Below, piece after piece: positions 53,960-63,310 of a DNA stretch of 64,000 nucleotides. Positions within the stretch are counted from its first letter, which is position 1, and every line of letters starts with the position of its first letter. The stretch comes from Palsa-1248 sp963737835. GTDB lineage: Bacteria > Gemmatimonadota > Gemmatimonadetes > Gemmatimonadales > Gemmatimonadaceae. Position numbers and translations under genes: made by a program. The notes below the pieces were generated by a model. It was given only the letters and a program-made list of their open reading frames with translations. It was not told the origin of the DNA and ran no database searches. The stretch is taken from contig CAVTUH010000001.1 of NCBI GenBank assembly GCA_963737835.1, forward strand, positions 2,418,001-2,482,000, written 5' to 3'.

Positions 53960-56900
53960 ATGCACTTCACTCGAGCTCGGATTGCGGCGGGGATATGGGG
54001 GATCGTGCTGGCTGCGGTGTTTCTCCCCGCGGCGGCAGGCGCCCAGGTCGGATCGACCACCGACATCATCACCGGCAAAGTCAGCGGACCACCGCCGGGG
54101 AATCAGCCGATTGTCGGCGCCCAGGTCATCGTCACGTCGATCGACACGCATATCAGTCGATCGCGTATCACGAACGGTGACGGCCGGTACACGGTCGTTT
54201 TCCCCAATGGCGGTGGTGAGTACCGCGTGGAGATCCGCGCCATCGGATTCAGCCCCTCGGAGGCGGTGATCCAGCGACAGGCCGATGAGGATCGGCTGGT
54301 CGCCAACATTTCGCTGTCGAGCGCGGTCCACACGCTCGCGACCGTGACGACAACCGGTCGGCGGCCCACCGGGCCGGATCCGTCGAACGCCGGCAGCACC
54401 GGGATGATGCTCACGCCGTCGCAGATCTACAAGCTGCCGATCAATGGGAACGATCTCGCGACGCTGGCCACGTTGTCACCCGGCGTCGTCGGTATGGGAG
54501 CGACGGATACGAGTGCGACCGCGTTCTCGGTCGCGGGCCAGCGGCAGACGCTCAACGCGACGACGGTCGATGGCTTGAGCTTCGCCGGCGCGTCGGTGCC
54601 GACGGAAGCGGTGCGGAACATCCGCGTGGTGACGAACAGCTACGACGTGTCGCGCGGCCAGTTCACCGGCGGCCAGATCGCGACGACCACACGGGGCGGC
54701 ACGAACAATGTCGCGGGATCGTTCGGACTTACTCTGCGCAACGACAACTTTGCCTTCGGCGCGTTGGGGCCGCCCAGTTTCGGCCAGCTGCGGAACCAGT
54801 ATCAGTTCAGCGCTGGGTTGGGCGGCCCGCTCGTGAAAGACCGCGTGTTCTCATTCACCGCGGCCATGGTCAACCATCGGTACGACAACCTGATCTCGCT
54901 GCTCAACGCGAATCCGGCGACGCTTGGTCCCCTCGGCATCTCACAGGACACCGCCGCGGCGTTCGTGAATCAGGTGCACCAACTCGGCTTGCCGCTGACG
55001 ACCGCCTCGGTGCCGGCTGTCCGTGGGGTGACCAACGTCGTCGCGTTCCAGCGCTTCGACTGGTTGGTCTCGGACGACGAGACACTGACGCTCCGGGGTG
55101 ACTACCGGGCGACCGCGCAAGACGGCAGCCGCGTGTCCGTGTTCTCGATCCCGACCGCCGGCACGGCGAACGCAACGGGAGCGGGCGGGTTGATGTTGGC
55201 GCTGACATCCCATCTTGGCGACGCGACGATCAACGATCTGCGGACGTACGTGACGCACCAGCAGACGAGTCTCGATCCGTATTTGCGCCTGCCGAATGGA
55301 CGGGTGACGATGGTGCCCGAGCTCGCGGACAGCGAGGCGACGGGGCAGCTGGGCTACGGCGTGTCGTCGCTCACCTTCGGTGGCAGCTCTGCGCTGCCCC
55401 AGAGCACCTTCAACGACTACATCGAGTCGACGGACGAACTCTCGATCATCCCCGGCGAGGGGTCGCACCGGATCAAGCTGGGCGGGCTCGTGAACATCGC
55501 ACGCTTCGGCCAGACGATCACGCCCAATCAGGAAGGCGTCTACACGTACAACACTTTCGGGCAATTCCTGGCCGACTCGCCGGCGACATACACCCGGGAA
55601 TTCAACGTCCAGAACACCAATGCGCGCGCGCTCAACGCGGCGGCCTACATCGGCGACGCGTGGCGTTCGGGGCCATTGCAGGTCACGTACGGCGCGCGGC
55701 TCGAGGGGTCCGAGTACGGCGGCGCGCCCGCGTTCAACCCGGCGATCGATACGCTGTTTCATCGGAACACCAACGACTGGCCGTCGGAGCTGCATGCCAG
55801 CCCGCGCGTCGGCTTCACGTGGTTCGTTGGCCAGAGCGGCGGTGGTGGCGGTCGAGGTGGTGGTGGAGGGGGTGGTGGCGGCCGAACGCCGGCATTCATG
55901 ATCGTGCGCGGCGGCTTCGGCGAGTTCCGGGCGCCGCCGCCGCAATCGCTCTTCTCGTCGCTGCAGTCGCAGAATGGGGCCGCGGAGACGCAGCTCGTGT
56001 GCGTGGGGCCGCAGGTCCCGCTGCCGGATTGGACTGGCTACGCCGACGGGAGCGCGGATCCCCCGTCAACGTGTAATGGCGGGGCCTTCCCTGCCGACAC
56101 TCTGGGACTCGGCGCGCGCAACGCGGTGACGACCTTTGCGCCGGACTTCGAGGCGCCGCGCGCGTGGCGCGGGTCGCTTGGCGTGCAGCGCCGGCTTTTC
56201 CAGCGCATCACGGTGTCCGTCGACGGGACGTATGCGCGGGGCGTCGCACTCTTTGGCGTGAGCGATCTCAATCTCGACACGGTCCCCAAGTTCCGCCTGG
56301 CGAACGAGAACAGCCGGCCCGTCTACGCGTTCCCGGGCGAGATCGACCCGGCGACGGGCGGGGCGGCGTTTGGTGCGTCACGGCGTTACTCGCAGTACGG
56401 GCAGGTGCTGTCGCTCAACTCCAACTTGCAGTCGGATACGCGCCAGGTCACCGCGAGCGTGAACGGATTCACCGATCGCGGGATGCTGTACTCGTTGGCG
56501 TACACCTATTCCCGAGTGCGGGACCAATCGAGCTTCGCGGGCGGGTCGGCCGTGTACGGGTTCTCGGCGCCGACGACAGCGGGTAACCCCAACGTCGTGC
56601 CATTCGGCACGAGTGACCTGCAGCGCGAGCACCAGTTCGTCGGGACGGTCACGTATCCACTCAGCCCGCTGGTGGAAGTCACGGCGGTGGCGCAGCTCCT
56701 GTCGGGTGCGCCGTACACGCCGATGGCGAATGGCGATGTCAACGGCGACGGCTCGAACGACGACCGTGCGTTTGTGTTCGATCCGTACAGCTCAGCGACG
56801 AATCCCGCGGTCGCCGCGGCAATGCGCACGCTGCTCGCGACTGGACCTGGCCGCGACTGTCTGGCATCGCAGCTCGGACGGATTGCGGCGAGAAACAGCT

Positions 56901-57733
56901 GCTTCGGACCATGGTCGGAATCGCTCAACTGGCAGGTCAACATCCGGCCCGCGGCGATGGGCCTCGATCGTCGTCTCACGATCCAGATCCAGGTGGTCAA
57001 CTCGCTGGCCGGTCTCGACCTGCTGTTCCATGGTCCGAACCACCTCGAGGGCTGGGGTCAGCCATACGCTCCGGACCGCACGCTCCTCACGGTCACCGGG
57101 TTCAACTCGGCGACCAACCAATACAGCTACGCGGTGAATACGCACTTCGGCCATCAGGGCGCGCTCCAGGCGTACGGCCAGCCGTTCCTGTTCGTGCTCG
57201 GGGGGCGATTGAATGTCGGACCGCCGGATGCCGTGCAACAGCTACGCGGGTTCTTCGGTGGGGGTGGCGGTCGTGGTGGCGGCAACGGCGGCCCCGGTGG
57301 CCCGGGCGGCGTCAATGCCAATACTGGGCGCCAGGATCTCGCGGATCAGATCGTCGACCGCTTTACCTCGCGGCTCCCCAACCCGTTCGATCAGATCGTC
57401 GCGCTGAAGGATTCGCTGGCGTTGACGAGTGATCAGCTGACGAAGCTGCAGGGCTCGTCGCAGGCCTTCCATACGCGCGTCGACTCGATCGCGGGGAATG
57501 CCCGGACGCAGCTGAACAAGCTCGGCGCCAACATCGACGCGACGACGATGTTTGGCATCATGCGGCGCGAGTTCGGTGTGGTACGGGATGTGATGCGACA
57601 TGCGCTCGATGAGGCGCAGCAGGAGCTGACACCCGAGCAATGGGCCAAGCTGCCCGACAGTATCCGGACGCCTCAGCAAGGCGGTCGCGGCGGGCGTGGC
57701 GGGCCCGGCGGAGGCAGGCCACCCGGACAGTGA
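53960..57733 (+). CDS. TonB-dependent receptor with CarboxypepD_reg domain and C-terminal LTxxQ-type tail
   Basis: 1257 residues. Sec signal (VLAAVFLPAAAGAQVG), a carboxypeptidase-regulatory domain (about 30-120: KVSGPPPGNQPIVGAQVIVT, NGDGRYTVVFPNGGGEYRVE), then the plug (NDLATLATLSPGVVGMGATD, TAFSVAGQRQTLNATTVDGL) and a 22-strand-type barrel. A Gly-rich loop (about 630-645) is encoded at 55845-55885. After the barrel, a Gly-rich linker (about 1098-1120) leads to a helical domain with LTSDQLTKL (1154) and LTPEQWAKL (1223), the pattern of Spy/CpxP proteins. The receptor should import a substrate across the outer membrane using TonB energy. Confidence 0.9.
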   Translation: MHFTRARIAAGIWGIVLAAVFLPAAAGAQVGSTTDIITGKVSGPPPGNQPIVGAQVIVTSIDTHISRSRITNGDGRYTVVFPNGGGEYRVEIRAIGFSPSEAVIQRQADEDRLVANISLSSAVHTLATVTTTGRRPTGPDPSNAGSTGMMLTPSQIYKLPINGNDLATLATLSPGVVGMGATDTSATAFSVAGQRQTLNATTVDGLSFAGASVPTEAVRNIRVVTNSYDVSRGQFTGGQIATTTRGGTNNVAGSFGLTLRNDNFAFGALGPPSFGQLRNQYQFSAGLGGPLVKDRVFSFTAAMVNHRYDNLISLLNANPATLGPLGISQDTAAAFVNQVHQLGLPLTTASVPAVRGVTNVVAFQRFDWLVSDDETLTLRGDYRATAQDGSRVSVFSIPTAGTANATGAGGLMLALTSHLGDATINDLRTYVTHQQTSLDPYLRLPNGRVTMVPELADSEATGQLGYGVSSLTFGGSSALPQSTFNDYIESTDELSIIPGEGSHRIKLGGLVNIARFGQTITPNQEGVYTYNTFGQFLADSPATYTREFNVQNTNARALNAAAYIGDAWRSGPLQVTYGARLEGSEYGGAPAFNPAIDTLFHRNTNDWPSELHASPRVGFTWFVGQSGGGGGRGGGGGGGGGRTPAFMIVRGGFGEFRAPPPQSLFSSLQSQNGAAETQLVCVGPQVPLPDWTGYADGSADPPSTCNGGAFPADTLGLGARNAVTTFAPDFEAPRAWRGSLGVQRRLFQRITVSVDGTYARGVALFGVSDLNLDTVPKFRLANENSRPVYAFPGEIDPATGGAAFGASRRYSQYGQVLSLNSNLQSDTRQVTASVNGFTDRGMLYSLAYTYSRVRDQSSFAGGSAVYGFSAPTTAGNPNVVPFGTSDLQREHQFVGTVTYPLSPLVEVTAVAQLLSGAPYTPMANGDVNGDGSNDDRAFVFDPYSSATNPAVAAAMRTLLATGPGRDCLASQLGRIAARNSCFGPWSESLNWQVNIRPAAMGLDRRLTIQIQVVNSLAGLDLLFHGPNHLEGWGQPYAPDRTLLTVTGFNSATNQYSYAVNTHFGHQGALQAYGQPFLFVLGGRLNVGPPDAVQQLRGFFGGGGGRGGGNGGPGGPGGVNANTGRQDLADQIVDRFTSRLPNPFDQIVALKDSLALTSDQLTKLQGSSQAFHTRVDSIAGNARTQLNKLGANIDATTMFGIMRREFGVVRDVMRHALDEAQQELTPEQWAKLPDSIRTPQQGGRGGRGGPGGGRPPGQ

Positions 57734-57993
57734 GCGTGTCAGGGGAGCCGGGACTAGTAGACGATAGAGAGTTGGCGCAACCGTATTGTGGGATCAGGTG
57801 TCAGGGACGAGAGCGGGTGCGACCGGAGATGCAGTTGGGACGGCGACGCGCGACGGGCGTCTGTGATACCGGTGCCGGATGGCAAGTCAGGTGAGCGAGC
57901 GTGCGTGTTCCCACGGCTTCGTGCTCGCGGGATTCCTCTAGCCGTACGCGGCGAGCCAGCGCCGAACTGGCCGCCCTTGCCATTCGACACACC

Positions 57994-58023
57994 AAGAGAC
58001 GGGCGCTAAAGCGCCCGTCTCTT
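57994..58023 (+). terminator. Rho-independent-type terminator
   Basis: aagagacgggcgct-aa-agcgcccgtctctt, a perfect 14-bp stem with a two-base loop followed by ccccttttg. The core is again GGGCGCT-AA-AGCGCCC. It is about 260 bases after the receptor stop; the stretch between (57734-57993) has only a decayed family B unit and no convincing gene. Confidence 0.8.
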
Positions 58024-58076
58024 CCCCTTTTGTGCCACCAGCGTCATGCTTGTGCGTTCTTCACCCGTGGGTGCGC

Positions 58077-59000
58077 ATGTGGTTGTCATCGGGCGGATCG
58101 GTGCGATCCGCCTGCGTGTTTCTCGCCTCGATTGCCGTGGGTGGCGTCGCGTGCACGCCGGCGCCAGTCCCGACGACGAGTCCGCATCCCGCACCGGCCG
58201 CGTTTTCTTTTCGACCCCTCGTGTGCGACTCGCTGCCAACGGCGCGCGACTCCGTTACCGACACGCTCTACATGACGATCGCGGCGCCCGTGCATACGCG
58301 GTCGCTGCCGCCGCAGTACGCCGAGCGCGTGCTCGACGCGCTACGCGAAGCGTTCATCATGCCCCGCCCTGTTGCGCTGCCGGTGTTCGTGTCACCCGGA
58401 CGTGGGGCGGCGACTGACACTGGGCTCGTTGTGCCGCCGCTCGGGCTCAGGCCTGGGGTCGCTGCGGAAGTCGAGTTCACGCTCGGCGATACCGGATCGA
58501 TCGTCGGGCACGTGAGCACGGCGTCGCTCGCGCCGGCGATCGATCGTGCCCTGGCCGACGCGCCGCGTCGCGCCGATTCGTTGCATCTGATCGGTCCGTT
58601 GTGGGATCCACAGAACCCGGGTGGCCCGGTGAAGTTTTTCGTGACGGTCCTCTCGATACGTCCGCAGGGGCCGCCGTGGACGCCGTTGCTCGTGGTGAGA
58701 ATCCCGCAATGGCGCGATGGGCGCGGTGCGCAGCCGGTGTCGGACGAGGCGACCGCGACGCCTCCGCCGTCAGACGTGCATGGCAACGTCCGCGGCGAAG
58801 ACGTCGTGCTGCAGGTCGTGATCGACGAAGGGGGACACCCGATGCTGGCGACCGTGCGGCTGGTCGAAGCACACTATCGGGAGTTCGCACGCGCGGCAGT
58901 CAATCGATTGAAGGGCGCGTCCTATCGCGCGGCATCGATTGGCGGGTGTGCGGTCAAAGGGATCGCGGAGTTGCGGTACAGTTTTGCGGTGGGGAGCTAG
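58077..59000 (+). CDS. Lipoprotein with TonB C-terminal-like domains
   Basis: 307 residues from ATG 58077, preferred to an earlier in-frame start because it gives a compact lipoprotein signal (VFLASIAVGGVACTPAP). Two segments have the TonB C-terminal pattern: EVEFTLGDTGSIVGHVSTAS, LAPAIDRALADA and VVLQVVIDEGGHPMLATVRL, YREFARAAVNRLKGASYRAA. There is no membrane helix plus Pro-rich spacer as in true TonB, so it is not an energy transducer in the usual form. It lies downstream of the TonB receptor beyond a terminator. Confidence 0.75.
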   Translation: MWLSSGGSVRSACVFLASIAVGGVACTPAPVPTTSPHPAPAAFSFRPLVCDSLPTARDSVTDTLYMTIAAPVHTRSLPPQYAERVLDALREAFIMPRPVALPVFVSPGRGAATDTGLVVPPLGLRPGVAAEVEFTLGDTGSIVGHVSTASLAPAIDRALADAPRRADSLHLIGPLWDPQNPGGPVKFFVTVLSIRPQGPPWTPLLVVRIPQWRDGRGAQPVSDEATATPPPSDVHGNVRGEDVVLQVVIDEGGHPMLATVRLVEAHYREFARAAVNRLKGASYRAASIGGCAVKGIAELRYSFAVGS

Positions 59001-59060
59001 CGGGCGGAAGGCGAGGGTCGGGAGTCATAGGACGGCACGACGCTTTGCGATCCGGCAGGT

Positions 59061-59195
59061 AGGGGCGACGCAATGCGTCGCCCGCCGTTGACGTTACGGT
59101 GCATTGTGTGCCGCGCGGTCGTGTTTGGTGCGCCGACAAAATCATGGGGTGGATCGCCGCCCCGCAGGGCGACGCATTGCGTCGCCCCTACCCGC
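59061..59195. repeat. Two REP-like palindromes
   Basis: ggggcgacgcaatgcgtcgccc (59063-59084) and gggcgacgcattgcgtcgccc (about 59167-59187), 80 bases apart, between the lipoprotein and the VirD4-like gene. Nothing else is visible in this 247-base gap. Confidence 0.8.
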
Positions 59196-59247
59196 CGTTG
59201 CCACATGCCGTGGTCGTTCCCCTGATCCCCAATCCGCCGTTCAGTCT

Positions 59248-60843
59248 CTACACCAAACTCTCCTTCAAATAATTCAGTCGCCTCACACACAGTGGATCCG
59301 CGCCAGGCATGAGCACCAGCGCCATCGTCGGGTCGAGGCGTCGGATCTCATCGGGGGAGAGGAGCGCGCGGGCGCGCTCGCTGGTGCTCCACGTGTCACG
59401 GCAGTCGGCCCGGTCGAAAAGACTGCTCGACTCGCCGCGTGATCGGGATGCGGTCGTCGTTTGCACGGTGGTGGGGCCGAGCATGTCCGAGAGGTAGCGC
59501 GCGGTCTCGAGATCGTTCGTACCGAACGCTTGCACGACGCCGGCGTTCGCAACGAAGGTGGACCAGGTCGCGGGATACAGCGCGCGCAGTTGCGAGAGGT
59601 CCTGCGCGAGCAGCCAGCAGGTCACCCCATAGCCACGTGCCAGCGCAACCGCGCGTTCGAGGGGCGGCATCGGCCCGAGCGTCGGAAACTCATCCAGCAG
59701 GAAGAGCACGCGCTCGCTGGAGGCGACTCGTCGTGCACCCGAGCGGATGACCGCATGCAACGCGCACCCGACGAGGAGACGCATCCATCGCCGGCAGCTG
59801 TCGATGCGATCGGGTGGAAGAACGAGGTAGAGCGAGAGGCGCGACGTCGTGAGGTCGCGAAACGAGAACGTCGAACGTTCGAGCGCGCGGGCAATGTGGG
59901 GGCTGTCGAGGAAGTGCGCCTGGCTTTGGGCCTGCGCCAGGATGCCCGAGCGGACGCGGTCGCCCTTCTGCCGGACGCGCGTTGCGGCTCGTGCGACGGC
60001 GCCGGACGCCACGGTGCTGTGGCCCATGGCCGTCCAGAGCTGAGTCATGGCGCGCGGTGGGAGCGAGAGATACTCCCAGACGGTGCTGAGGGTGCGACGG
60101 CTGGGCGATGCGTCGGAGGCCGCGTGCAGCATGAGTCCCGTGAGCAGGGCCTTGGCTTCCTGGGACCAGAACACGCTGTCGCCGGACTCGTGCGGCTCGC
60201 GGATCATGATGAGTTCCGCGAGTGCGGCGGCGTCGTCGACTGCGGTGGGCCCGTTGGGGTCGAGGCCATCCAGTGGGTTGAACGAGTCGGTGCCGCCGAC
60301 GAGTGCGTAGGGGTCGAGCGCCAGGACTCGGTGGCCGAGGGTTCGGCGGCGGAGAGCGGTGACGGCGAAGTTTTCGCCCTTGGGGTCCGTGACGAGGACG
60401 GAGCCGGTGTACGTGAGCAGGTTGGGGATGACGCAGCCCACGCCTTTGCCCGCGCCGGTCGGCGCGAGGGTGAGCAGGTGTGCGTCGCCTGTATACCGGA
60501 GGAGTCGACCGAGGCCCGTGTCGTGCCGACCGATCAGGAGGCCGGTGGCGCTCTGGCACATAGTGGTGGGCGGGTTCCCCCACTGCGCGGTCCCATGTGC
60601 GGTGGACGGCGGCAGCCGCGGGGCGCGCCGGTCGGACCTGAGGAGTCGCTGTGCGAGCCACACCGTCGTAGCGGCCAACAGCGTGGCGCCGACGGCGAGG
60701 TTGAACGCGACGGTCGCCTGCTCGCCGGGGTGATTGTGGGTCAGGTGGAGGACCAGCCGCGCGGCAGCGACGACGGGCACGGTGAGGAGCAGCAGCCAGA
60801 CGAGTGGCCGCGCGAGCGCGCGGAGCATGAGGAAGGCGAGCAT
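59248..60843 (-). CDS. VirD4/TraG-like type IV secretion coupling ATPase
   Basis: 531 residues from ATG 60843. Two N-terminal membrane helices (PLVWLLLLTVPVVAAARLVL and VAFNLAVGATLLAATTVWLA), Walker A in LTLAPTGAGKGVG, the family segment VLVTDPKGENF, Walker B in VLFLLDEFPTLG, and the C-terminal LLAQDLSQLRALYP and AFGTNDLETARYLSDMLG. It would couple a relaxosome to a mating channel, but no relaxase or channel gene is in the window. Its ATG overlaps the stop of the GIY-YIG gene, so the two are a coupled pair. Confidence 0.93.
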   Translation of the reverse strand: MLAFLMLRALARPLVWLLLLTVPVVAAARLVLHLTHNHPGEQATVAFNLAVGATLLAATTVWLAQRLLRSDRRAPRLPPSTAHGTAQWGNPPTTMCQSATGLLIGRHDTGLGRLLRYTGDAHLLTLAPTGAGKGVGCVIPNLLTYTGSVLVTDPKGENFAVTALRRRTLGHRVLALDPYALVGGTDSFNPLDGLDPNGPTAVDDAAALAELIMIREPHESGDSVFWSQEAKALLTGLMLHAASDASPSRRTLSTVWEYLSLPPRAMTQLWTAMGHSTVASGAVARAATRVRQKGDRVRSGILAQAQSQAHFLDSPHIARALERSTFSFRDLTTSRLSLYLVLPPDRIDSCRRWMRLLVGCALHAVIRSGARRVASSERVLFLLDEFPTLGPMPPLERAVALARGYGVTCWLLAQDLSQLRALYPATWSTFVANAGVVQAFGTNDLETARYLSDMLGPTTVQTTTASRSRGESSSLFDRADCRDTWSTSERARALLSPDEIRRLDPTMALVLMPGADPLCVRRLNYLKESLV

Positions 60844-61202
60844 CAGACACCGATCCCGGTTGTGGCATCGCGATGGGGTTGCCAGCGTCGGAAGGCCCGG
60901 GGTCCCAGGCAGATGGGGCAGCCATACTTCTTGCCACACGCCCAGTGCAATCGGCGTTCAAAGGCGACCGTGACGTTGTCCCACGTGCGTGCGATGAAGA
61001 TCTCGATCCCGGCGCTCAACACCGCTTCGACGAGTGGCGAGCCATGGCCGCGGCGGTGCTCGCGCATCCGGAGGTCGACTCTTCTACTGAAGCCGACGTA
61101 GTGGCGGGCGTGGCAATACGGCCGGCTGAAGTGAAGCAGATAGACCGTGCCCACGCGTCGCTTTTTCGAGTCGCCGGCGAGGTATTGCACCGCGTGCCTC
61201 AT
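60843..61202 (-). CDS. GIY-YIG nuclease-domain protein
   Basis: 119 residues from ATG 61202, with ggagg seven bases ahead. The GIY half is GTVYLLHF, the YIG half is HYVGFS, the catalytic Arg is in LRMREHRRGHG and the Glu in VAFERRLH; a C-terminal CGKKYGCPICLG may bind zinc. Such small proteins occur in conjugative elements and may nick or repair DNA. It overlaps the VirD4-like gene by one base and is led by an AT-rich promoter. Confidence 0.85.
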   Translation of the reverse strand: MRHAVQYLAGDSKKRRVGTVYLLHFSRPYCHARHYVGFSRRVDLRMREHRRGHGSPLVEAVLSAGIEIFIARTWDNVTVAFERRLHWACGKKYGCPICLGPRAFRRWQPHRDATTGIGV

Positions 61203-61319
61203 CTGGCCTCCGTCCTGGGCTGAAGGCGGATTCGCCTGCAGCGGTTTGCGTGCGGCGGCCGGCGTGTGTCAGGCGACTCCCGCGGGCCACCGACAGGGCA
61301 GGGAAGAGCATCCGTGCGG

Positions 61320-61400
61320 CGGCAACATATAATTAGTTATATATTCCTGTCAAGGGTCAAAGCTTGTATAAGATGTTATATATCAATGTGTTATGATGTT
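61320..61400 (-). promoter_or_regulatory. AT-rich promoter/operator of the GIY-YIG / VirD4 pair
   Basis: An 80-base AT-rich patch in GC-rich surroundings. On the minus strand a perfect TTGACA (61353-61348) stands 16 bases ahead of TATATG (61331-61326). The inverted repeat ATATAA-ctaa-TTATAT (61342-61327) covers the spacer and -10, an obvious operator candidate. Upstream (61365-61398) are further AT-rich half-repeats (gatgttat, ttatgatgtt). The predicted transcript starts about 115 bases before the nuclease ATG. Confidence 0.68.
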
Positions 61401-61475
61401 GTCCGCGGTCTGAGGCCCGCGGCGTGAGGGCCCCTTCCCTGCCCCGCGTGTTTTATTGTTGAGCTCGATAGGGCA

Positions 61476-61536
61476 GGGCACGGGCGCTGCGCGCCCGAGA
61501 GAGGAGAAACGCAGAAAGGAGAGAGGAGACGACGGC
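61476..61536. repeat. Heptamer element, family C (one arm with hairpin)
   Basis: gggcgctgcgcgcccg hairpin, then gagagaggagaaacgcagaaaggagagaggagac. It abuts the stop of the small protein gene that converges from the right. Confidence 0.82.
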
Positions 61537-61544
61537 GCGCGGCC

Positions 61545-61748
61545 TCAGCGGCCGCGGTGTCGAGCGGTGCGCTCACCGACGAGTTCGTTCACCACCCGCT
61601 CCACGGCTTCGCGCCGGCGGTAGGCCCAGTATTCGGGTCCGGCCAACTCCTCCGGCCAGCACTCGACGGCCTCGCTGTCTCGCCACGCATCGGCGTCGTC
61701 CGACGGCTCCCAGCCGCCGGGCTCGGTGTCCTTACCTTGGTCCGCCAC
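61545..61748 (-). CDS. Small acidic hypothetical protein
   Basis: 67 residues from GTG 61748 with gGAG ten bases ahead. Acidic and Trp-rich at the front (GGWEPSDDADAWRDSEAVEC), helical and basic at the end (AYRRREAVERVVNELVGERT). The overlapping opposite-strand frame is less balanced. No family recognised. Confidence 0.55.
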   Translation of the reverse strand: MADQGKDTEPGGWEPSDDADAWRDSEAVECWPEELAGPEYWAYRRREAVERVVNELVGERTARHRGR

Positions 61749-61896
61749 GATCCACGCTCCAGCTCGTTGGTCCCCATTTTCGAGACGACTGCCAGGTCGG
61801 GAGGGAACAGCGGCTCAGGATGGAACCAAGGCAACGGCTGGGCCTATTCGCGTTGCGGGCGTCGTAGAACCGGAAGAGGAGAACGGACGGAGGAGA

Positions 61897-63075
61897 CTAT
61901 CCTTTCCAGGACTCGCCGCCGGGGGTACGGTGCTCGAACCGGTACTCCAGGAGCCGATCGACTTCCAGCACCGCGGCCTGGCCGTTCTTGTAAATCGGCC
62001 GGCGGTAGCGCACTTCGTCGAACACCGGGACGAGCGGCAGGATCTCGCGGAAGCTCATGGTCACACTGAGCTCGGAAATCGGCGGCACGACCCGGTTGGG
62101 TTCGGTGAGGCGGAAAACGGCCCGGCGCACCACGTAGCGATCCTCGTCGAGATATACGGATCCCTCGAGATCGGGGGTGTGAATCGAGGCCGCTGGCCGA
62201 AAGTCGAGGCGGATCGTCGCGATGTCGGTCGTCGTGTCTTCCCCCACGTACGCGAAACAGTGCGTCCGCTGGAACGTGGAGTCGCCCAGGTAGCCGAAGG
62301 TCGGCAGGGGCATGTACTGCTGCGACCCGCCGCGTGGGGACGCCTCCCAGATGACGACGGCGCCGACCTTGTACGGCCGACCCTCCATCTCCTGCACCTC
62401 ATATCGCACGGTGTCGAGAGCGACCGTCTCTTCGTAGCCTGCCCCGTTCCGACTCACCTGCCATTCTTCCCGTGTGAACGCGAATGGGTATTCGTCGATC
62501 AGCAGACGGTAGCGATCGACGTTCTTTTCGAGCTCGGCGAACAGCGCCGCGAGACGCGGGTCGACGGACGAATCGGGGACCCCGGGCGTCAGACACTTGG
62601 TCGATCGTTCGCCTTCCACTGTCACAGCCGGCAGATGCAGCGCAATCACTGCCAGGGCGATCCGCAGGCGCTTGATAGGCGTCCGCGGCAAGACGAGCAG
62701 CACGGTATCGCGCGCCCCAAATCCGATCTGCCGGACGCGCAGTCTGTAGGAACCCGGCGCCAGTGGGCCTACCACAAACGCCCCTCCCGCGTCGGCGAAC
62801 CGCTTGCGGTGTCCCGGCTCTACGATCACCGTCGCGTAGGCCAGCGGCTCTCCACCTACTGCCGCCACCACATCGCCGGCGATCGTGACGCTGTCGGCCG
62901 GCGACAACGGGGCAGGCGATGCGCCGGCACTGGTCTGCTGCGCGCGGCCGATCGATGCGACGCCCAACATGGTCAGGCCGCCACACGCGAGCCGCCGCGC
63001 CACCCGCGAAAGGCAGCGCTGTTGGAGCACCGAGGCAGCCGGCTTGGTCCTGCGGCTTCGCGTCAGTACGCCCAT
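61897..63075 (-). CDS. Exported carboxypeptidase-regulatory-like protein
   Basis: 392 residues from ATG 63075. A long Arg-rich signal (LACGGLTMLGVASIGRAQQ), a CarboxypepD_reg domain (VTIAGDVVAAVGGEPLAYAT, FADAGGAFVVGPLAPGSYRL), then a larger domain of unknown type (LFAELEKNVDRYRLLIDEYP, RPYKVGAVVIWEASP, THCFAYVGEDTTTDIATIRL, YLDEDRYVVRRAVFRLTEPN, PVFDEVRYRRPIYKNG). The last motif group is common in Gemmatimonadota outer-membrane-associated proteins of unknown role. Confidence 0.8.
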   Translation of the reverse strand: MGVLTRSRRTKPAASVLQQRCLSRVARRLACGGLTMLGVASIGRAQQTSAGASPAPLSPADSVTIAGDVVAAVGGEPLAYATVIVEPGHRKRFADAGGAFVVGPLAPGSYRLRVRQIGFGARDTVLLVLPRTPIKRLRIALAVIALHLPAVTVEGERSTKCLTPGVPDSSVDPRLAALFAELEKNVDRYRLLIDEYPFAFTREEWQVSRNGAGYEETVALDTVRYEVQEMEGRPYKVGAVVIWEASPRGGSQQYMPLPTFGYLGDSTFQRTHCFAYVGEDTTTDIATIRLDFRPAASIHTPDLEGSVYLDEDRYVVRRAVFRLTEPNRVVPPISELSVTMSFREILPLVPVFDEVRYRRPIYKNGQAAVLEVDRLLEYRFEHRTPGGESWKG

Positions 63076-63310
63076 GCCTTCAACAGAGCAGTTTGCAGCA
63101 TGGCGCGCAATGGCATGAGTAGCGGCAACGGCGGGGTCAGGGACAATGGATGGGCTCGCGTGCGGTTCGGCCCGCTCTCGCAGATACGGCGCTCGCCGAA
63201 GCCCCAGGCATCGCCATTCGGCGAAACCCAGAGACTGCCTGCGGCGTAGTCATCGGTGGGTACGCCGAGTGCAGTACGGCACCCAGCTCACCCCGTGTGA
63301 GGAGACGCAC

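Noticed and set aside
57754..58009. Small genes on either strand between the TonB receptor and its downstream terminator
   Set aside because: Both frames run through decayed family B units or into the hairpin and have no start signal or family resemblance.
59461..61101. 546-residue plus-strand open frame
   Set aside because: Antisense to the VirD4-like gene, whose Walker motifs and membrane helices are clear.
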